Below the pieces are notes generated by a model. It saw only the letters and a list, made by a program, of their open reading frames with translations. It did not search any database and had not been told where the DNA came from. Positions 59,938-64,000 of a stretch of DNA of 64,000 nucleotides are shown piece by piece. A program made the translations under genes and the position numbers. Location: positions 186,001 through 250,000 of the forward strand of contig CBDEWC010000037.1 of NCBI GenBank assembly GCA_965243695.1, read 5' to 3'. The DNA is from JAKVCB01 sp965243695. GTDB taxonomy: Bacteria > Planctomycetota > Planctomycetia > Pirellulales > Lacipirellulaceae. The number at the start of each line of letters is the position of its first letter. Positions within the stretch are counted from its first letter, which is position 1.

Positions 59938-61239
59938 ATGAACGGAAAAGTCAACCGCCGTACTTTGCTTCAGGGAATGGGGGTTTCGATCGCCTTGCCC
60001 TGGTTTGAATCGTTGCCGGCATTTTCAGAGGGCCTCCCGTCGGACGCTTCCAACGAGCCGCCTGTCCGTTTGGCCATCTTGTTTTCTGGAAATGGATATC
60101 ATAAAGACCAGTGGTGGGCAAAAGGGACGGGCGCGGAGATGGAGTTGGGCAAGGTCCTGGATCCCCTCAAAGCGCATCGAGAGAAACTGCTGTTTATCCG
60201 GGGACTATGGAACGAGCAGGCGACCAAGGGAAATATCCACAGTTCGCAAACCGGGAACATGCTATCAGGTGCCCCGCTCGCTTCAGGGGGAACCATTCGT
60301 TCTGGCACCAGTGTGGATCAGGTCGTCGCACAAGCCATTGGCCATCGGACCAAAGTGCCGAGCCTTGTATTGGGTTGCGAAAAGCCCATAGCCTCGCAGC
60401 ATCGCGAGTATTCGATGCTGTACAGCTCGCATATTTCATGGAGTTCGCCCACAACGCCTACGCCATTGGAATTGTACCCTGCACTGGCATTCGATCGGCT
60501 CTTCAAAGACAACACGGCGACCGTTGTCGATCGGAGTATTTTGGATGCAGTACTTTCGCAGGCCAAGAGTGTGCGCAGGCAAATTGGCTATAGCGACCGT
60601 ACAAAACTTGACGAGTACCTGAATTCTGTACGGGAGGTGGAGCTGCAGATTGAACGGGCCGGCAAAGAGCAACGTCTTCAGGGGTGGCGGCCGGCGCTGA
60701 AGGAGCCCAATATTTCCCGACCGGAAGAGGGGATTCCGCAGGACATTGATGAGCATATGCGGCTGATGTGCGACTTGTTGGTGTTGGCTTTTCAGACCGA
60801 CACGACCCGTGTCTGTACCTTGAAACTCAACAATGATCACTCCTCGTTGAGGTTTCCGCACATGGGTATTGACTACATGATTCACCACTTGCTGTCGCAT
60901 ACTGACAGCGATGATTGGCTCAAAGTGAATCAGTTCTTTGCCGAGCAAATGGCTTACATTGCGGACAAGCTGGATGCCATTCAAGAGGGCGAGCGCACGG
61001 CGCTCGACAACTCGATGGTTATGCTTTGCTCGAGCATGCTTCATGGCAACCACGACAATATGCAATTACCGGTTGCCATCCTGGGACGCGCAGGGGGGCA
61101 GTTAGAAACGGGCCGTGTGCTTGATTACCTGGAGAAACCCAATCGAAAGATGTGCAGTCTGTTCCTGTCGATAATGGACAAGATGGGGGTAAAACGTGAA
61201 AGTTTTGGTGACTCCCAACAGCGGCTTGCAGAAGTGTAG
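59938..61239 (+). CDS. DUF1552 secreted protein
   Basis: The 433-residue product has an N-terminal Tat-like leader (VNRRTLLQGMGVSIALPWFE). DUF1552 text is clear: PVRLAILFSGNGYHKDQWW, ATKGNIHSSQTGNMLSGAPL, SGTSVDQVVAQAIGHRTKVP, LDEYLNSVREVELQIERA and MVMLCSSMLHGNHDNMQLPV. GGGAG precedes the ATG. In planctomycetes this protein nearly always follows a DUF1592-type cytochrome protein, as here (45 bases), so the two should work together at the membrane or outside it. The reaction is unknown. Confidence 0.95.
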   Translation: MNGKVNRRTLLQGMGVSIALPWFESLPAFSEGLPSDASNEPPVRLAILFSGNGYHKDQWWAKGTGAEMELGKVLDPLKAHREKLLFIRGLWNEQATKGNIHSSQTGNMLSGAPLASGGTIRSGTSVDQVVAQAIGHRTKVPSLVLGCEKPIASQHREYSMLYSSHISWSSPTTPTPLELYPALAFDRLFKDNTATVVDRSILDAVLSQAKSVRRQIGYSDRTKLDEYLNSVREVELQIERAGKEQRLQGWRPALKEPNISRPEEGIPQDIDEHMRLMCDLLVLAFQTDTTRVCTLKLNNDHSSLRFPHMGIDYMIHHLLSHTDSDDWLKVNQFFAEQMAYIADKLDAIQEGERTALDNSMVMLCSSMLHGNHDNMQLPVAILGRAGGQLETGRVLDYLEKPNRKMCSLFLSIMDKMGVKRESFGDSQQRLAEV

Positions 61240-61315
61240 CCAACTTGCCGGTGGCAATGGATGGTTGCCAGTAGCGCATTCTGTGAAATCGATGGTTGAT
61301 TGATCTCGGGCGATT

Positions 61316-62026
61316 ATGGCAATTCGAGTTGTTTTTGTCGTTGGTTTTGCGGTGGCCTCCTTGTTGTTTGGCTTAAGTGGCCTGTTGGCAACGGAACCTG
61401 TTGTTGTCAGGGCGCCTGAAGTCACCGGCCGCCAGCTAGGCGCCAACCTGGAACGGTCCTTGCAGGCTGCAGTCAGTGTGGAGGAGCTCCGCCGGCTCGA
61501 TTTTTCCGGGGCCGACTTGCGCAATCGGCGACTTCTCCGTCCAAATCTGGCCGAGCGACTGGCTGGTCTCTCTTTTGATGAGTTCTACACGAGCGACGAT
61601 TATCAAAACGGAAAAGATGTTTTTACCGCAGACCTGAGTCAGGTAAAACTGAACGACGCAATTTTCGACAAGGTCGATTTGCACGGGGTATGTCTGGTCA
61701 ATGCATCGCTATGTCGTGTCCGGATGCGTGGTACGAACCTGAGAAATGGTGTGCTCAATCGCGCAAATTTAGAAAAAGCAGATCTGTCGAATGCGGATCT
61801 GCGCGGTGTGCGGTTAAGTGGCGCCAGTCTGCGTGGGGCCAATCTCTCTGGAGCCGATATGCGCGGAGCAAACCTCAGCCAGGCAGACCTCTCTGGTGCA
61901 AACCTTCAAGACATAAAGCACTTGGATGCTACGCTAGGCAAAGCCCGGTTTGATGGCGACACGCGGTTCCCTGCAGGTTTCAACCCTGCTGCTAGAGGTT
62001 GGGTTTTGGTCGACCGCCTCCGCTGA
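61316..62026 (+). CDS. Secreted pentapeptide-repeat protein
   Basis: The 236-residue protein has a signal peptide (VFVVGFAVASLLFGLSGLLA). Residues about 120-200 are pentapeptide repeats of the A(D/N)LxX kind (RANLEKADLSNADLRGVRLS, GANLSGADMRGANLSQADLS), which fold into a right-handed square helix; a shorter run lies near LDFSGADLRNRRLL. It follows the DUF1552 gene by 76 bases, so it may be part of the same transcript. Exported pentapeptide proteins have no common known function. Confidence 0.9.
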   Translation: MAIRVVFVVGFAVASLLFGLSGLLATEPVVVRAPEVTGRQLGANLERSLQAAVSVEELRRLDFSGADLRNRRLLRPNLAERLAGLSFDEFYTSDDYQNGKDVFTADLSQVKLNDAIFDKVDLHGVCLVNASLCRVRMRGTNLRNGVLNRANLEKADLSNADLRGVRLSGASLRGANLSGADMRGANLSQADLSGANLQDIKHLDATLGKARFDGDTRFPAGFNPAARGWVLVDRLR

Positions 62027-62351
62027 ACGTGGTTCGAGTAGCCAGGGGATCCTCTCAGGCCTCACTACTGGTGGAATCGTGCGAGTATCTGGATAGGAAA
62101 TGCCTCGTGGCCGGCCAAACGACGCACCTTGTGAGACACCCCGCAGACGGTAAAATCGATGAACGGCCCCGACGGCCATTGTCAACGGGGCGGAGGCAGT
62201 AATGGTTTTTCGTCACGTTTGTTGTAGGTGTGCCGCCGGCTGTTTCGTGTTCGCGCCGTGACGCGAAGAGCAAAAGAATCCAAAGCGGCACCTGGGCGCG
62301 GATTGCCCTAATGAATCAATGACTTTTCTTTGAAAGTGACCTGGTTTTATT
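62027..62351. other. Gene-free region before the SDR gene
   Basis: No frame here has coding character, and no RNA gene could be folded with confidence. Some inverted pairs (GGCCGGCC near 62109; TCACG...CGTGA near 62210-62260) are present but short. Promoter sequences for the downstream gene would be expected. Confidence 0.35.
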
Positions 62352-63137
62352 ATGAAGATAGACCTCAATGGCAAGCGGGCACTGGTCACGGGAGCTGCCC
62401 GTGGCATTGGCCAGGCGATTGCCGCCCAGTTGAGTGCCAATGGTGCTCATGTTGCCTGCGCCGACATCGATGGAGAGGCCGTGAGGAAATCGGCGGCGCA
62501 AGTGGAAAACGCCATTGCCCTCGAAATGGACATCAGTGACGAGTCTCAGGTAAATCAGGGTGTGGATCATATCGTAGACCAACTAGGGGGCCTTGATATT
62601 CTGGTCAACAACGCGGGGATTAACACCATGAAACACCGCGTGAACATCGACCAGTTTCCTCTTGAAGAGTGGGAGAGAATTCTCAAAGTCGATCTCACCG
62701 GCACCTACCTGGTGAGCAAGGCGGCAATTCCAATCCTGGCCCGCCAGGATGGTGGCCGCGTTGTGAATATCGCCTCGGTGATGGGAGTGGTTCCGGCGCG
62801 ACTGCAATGTGCATTTACGGCAGCCAAGGCAGGCGTCGTGCACCTTACCAAGACAATGGCCATTGAACTGGCCGAGCAAGGTATTCTGGTCAATTGCGTG
62901 GCGCCTGGCTCCACGCTGACCGATGGTACCAGGCAACTTTTTTACAGTGACGATGCCATCCAGAAAGAACGGGCCGATCGTATGCTCAGCCATGTTCCCC
63001 TGGCCCGCGCGGGGACGGTTGACGAAATTGCCCATGCGGTACTCTTTTTTGTGGCGCCTGAAAGCTCCTATACCACCGGGCAAACACTGTGTGTGGATGG
63101 TGGCTGGACGGCAGGTGGATTTTTTCGCGATTTTTAG
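62352..63137 (+). CDS. SDR-family dehydrogenase-like protein with Phe at the catalytic Tyr position
   Basis: The 261-residue protein is a classical short-chain dehydrogenase by layout: cofactor motif TGAARGIG near residue 15, NNAG in ILVNNAGINTM, catalytic Ser142 in NIASVMG, Lys159, and a Rossmann C-terminus GQTLCVDGGW. The active-site Tyr of YxxxK is Phe155 (CAFTAAKAG), a change explained by one base (TAT to TTT). Asp at the end of beta2 (ACADIDGEA) favours NAD over NADP. Without the Tyr, normal hydride-transfer chemistry is unlikely, so it may be inactive or work differently. No ribosome site is seen. A sugar porter gene follows after 136 bases. Confidence 0.9.
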   Translation: MKIDLNGKRALVTGAARGIGQAIAAQLSANGAHVACADIDGEAVRKSAAQVENAIALEMDISDESQVNQGVDHIVDQLGGLDILVNNAGINTMKHRVNIDQFPLEEWERILKVDLTGTYLVSKAAIPILARQDGGRVVNIASVMGVVPARLQCAFTAAKAGVVHLTKTMAIELAEQGILVNCVAPGSTLTDGTRQLFYSDDAIQKERADRMLSHVPLARAGTVDEIAHAVLFFVAPESSYTTGQTLCVDGGWTAGGFFRDF

Positions 63138-63180
63138 AGGCTGGGGAGAATAACCGGGAAACAGGTGAACCTGGGATTGG

Positions 63181-63219
63181 GTTTCCCGCGTCGGTTTCCC
63201 GCGTCGTTTTCCCGCGTCG
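63181..63219 (+). repeat. Threefold 13-bp tandem repeat
   Basis: GTTTCCCGCGTCG occurs three times in a row (third copy with one change) between the SDR and porter genes. An upstream CGGGAAAC pairs with GTTTCCCG, so the start of the array could form a hairpin after the SDR gene. Confidence 0.9.
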
Positions 63220-63273
63220 GTGGCCCATCCGTTTTTTTGTCATGCCAACCATGTGTCAGGATACGAACCGAAA

Positions 63274-64000
63274 ATGAACCCATCTGTAGAAACCAGCCGG
63301 CGCAGTCTCTTTGCCTTTCGGGTAGCGTTCATTGCTGCCATTGGCGGATTCCTTTTCGGCTTTGATTTGGGCATGATCGGGGCCGCAAATATCTACCTGA
63401 GGGAGCAGTTCCACCTGAGTAATGTCCAGTTTGGATTTGCCACAGCCAGTGCCGTTTTGGGTTGTGTGTTTGGTCCGTTTGTGGGGGCGTGGTTGTGTGA
63501 CGCGATTGGCCGCAAGCGGACGATGCTCATCGCTGCAGTCCTGTTGGCGGTTAGCGCCATTTTTACGGCCATTCCCGATTTTTTATGCGACGGCTCGGAT
63601 GAGCAAACCATGCTGGTGTTTAACATCTTTCGCTTTATAGGTGGTCTTGGCGTGGGGCTCTGTTCGATTGCCTCGCCGATGTATATCGCCGAAATCGCAC
63701 CTCCGGCCCGGCGGGGTGGGCTGGGGATGATGTACCAGTTGGCCATTGTCGTTGGGCATGCGGTGGCGCCCTTGATTGCGTTTGTGGTGATCAAGGTGCT
63801 CTCGCTTGGCTTTGGAGTGACCGAAGGGGTAATTCCCGAAAGTCCCTGGCTGCAGGCCTGGCGCTGGATGTTTTTCTCAGAAACGGTCTGTGTAATGATT
63901 TTTGTGTCGTTTGTCGTGGGACTCCCTTTCAGTCCCCGCTGGCTTGCTGAGAAAGGCAACTTTGACAAGGCCAGAGAGGTGCTCACCAGTATCGATGGCC
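63274..64000 (+). CDS. MFS sugar porter, N-terminal part (cut by right edge)
   Basis: The frame opens at ATG 63274 and runs off the window without a stop, giving 242 residues so far. It is a sugar porter of the major facilitator family: helix 1 FIAAIGGFLFGFDLGMIG, the loop motif DAIGRKRTM after helix 2, PMYIAEIAPPARRGGLG after helix 4, and SPRWLAEKGNFDKAREVL at the end of helix 6. These carriers bring hexoses or pentoses across the inner membrane, often with protons. An insert of about 15 residues (IPDFLCDGSDEQTM) lies between helices 3 and 4. The SDR gene just upstream suggests a sugar-related pair. Confidence 0.93.
   Translation, partial: MNPSVETSRRSLFAFRVAFIAAIGGFLFGFDLGMIGAANIYLREQFHLSNVQFGFATASAVLGCVFGPFVGAWLCDAIGRKRTMLIAAVLLAVSAIFTAIPDFLCDGSDEQTMLVFNIFRFIGGLGVGLCSIASPMYIAEIAPPARRGGLGMMYQLAIVVGHAVAPLIAFVVIKVLSLGFGVTEGVIPESPWLQAWRWMFFSETVCVMIFVSFVVGLPFSPRWLAEKGNFDKAREVLTSIDG

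Overview
The window looks like a chromosomal segment of a Planctomycetota bacterium, most likely of the order Pirellulales; that rank is inferred from gene content, not from a marker gene. The supporting families are DUF1501, DUF1549/DUF1553, DUF1552 and DUF1587/1592-type cytochrome proteins, two DUF1559 pseudopilin-like proteins, PEP-CTERM proteins with dockerin-like repeats, an N-terminal LEPR-xLL-type motif, many secreted Gfo/Idh/MocA and sugar-isomerase-like proteins, and weak or missing Shine-Dalgarno sites.

Layout. 1-12.5 kb is mostly housekeeping: the end of a Gfo/Idh/MocA oxidoreductase, an HtrA/Deg protease with an upstream receiver-domain protein, a frameshifted M50 peptidase overlapping an M13 peptidase, a histidine kinase/NtrC-type regulator pair, an NRAMP-related transporter, a DUF1349 protein and SlyD. 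12.6-17.4 kb holds a frameshifted small gene, an exostosin-like glycosyltransferase and three sulfotransferase-like genes in a row. 17.4-41.4 kb is a carbohydrate-related island: an M60-like metallopeptidase with a frameshifted LamG tail, three large GH36-type (alpha-galactosidase-like) enzymes, a pectate-lyase-like beta-helix protein, an F5/8-type C protein, a DUF1559/EF-hand lipoprotein/DUF1559 cluster, two tandem PEP-CTERM paralogs and a third PEP-CTERM protein. 41.9-51 kb begins with tRNA-Arg(CCG) and is built of repeat-bounded modules. 51-64 kb has a phosphoesterase/PQQ-propeller protein, a planctomycete cytochrome giant fused in frame to an upstream secreted module, DUF1552 and pentapeptide proteins, an SDR and a sugar porter cut by the right edge.

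How the genes fit together. The island would let the cell bind and cut galactose-containing, possibly sulfated or mucin-like, glycans outside the cytoplasm. The two tandem PEP-CTERM proteins appear to carry the same roughly 235-residue module that replaces the NPCBM domain in the third GH36 enzyme, which suggests a shared ligand. The sugar-isomerase, oxidoreductase, SDR and sugar-porter genes could handle released sugars. No substrate can be read from the sequence alone.

Most notable structure. (1) A 42-nt direct repeat of the tRNA-Arg 3' half bounds a 5-kb segment, like an attachment-site pair. (2) A 43-nt repeat bounds the next 3.6 kb, and a 66-nt inverted piece of a phosphoesterase gene supplies the stop codon of a neighbouring gene. 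(3) More than a dozen short tandem arrays occur; the coding ones found all have units divisible by three, and three of the noncoding ones begin at a gene's stop codon. (4) Three separate single-base frameshifts and one stop-less gene fusion need checking against reads.
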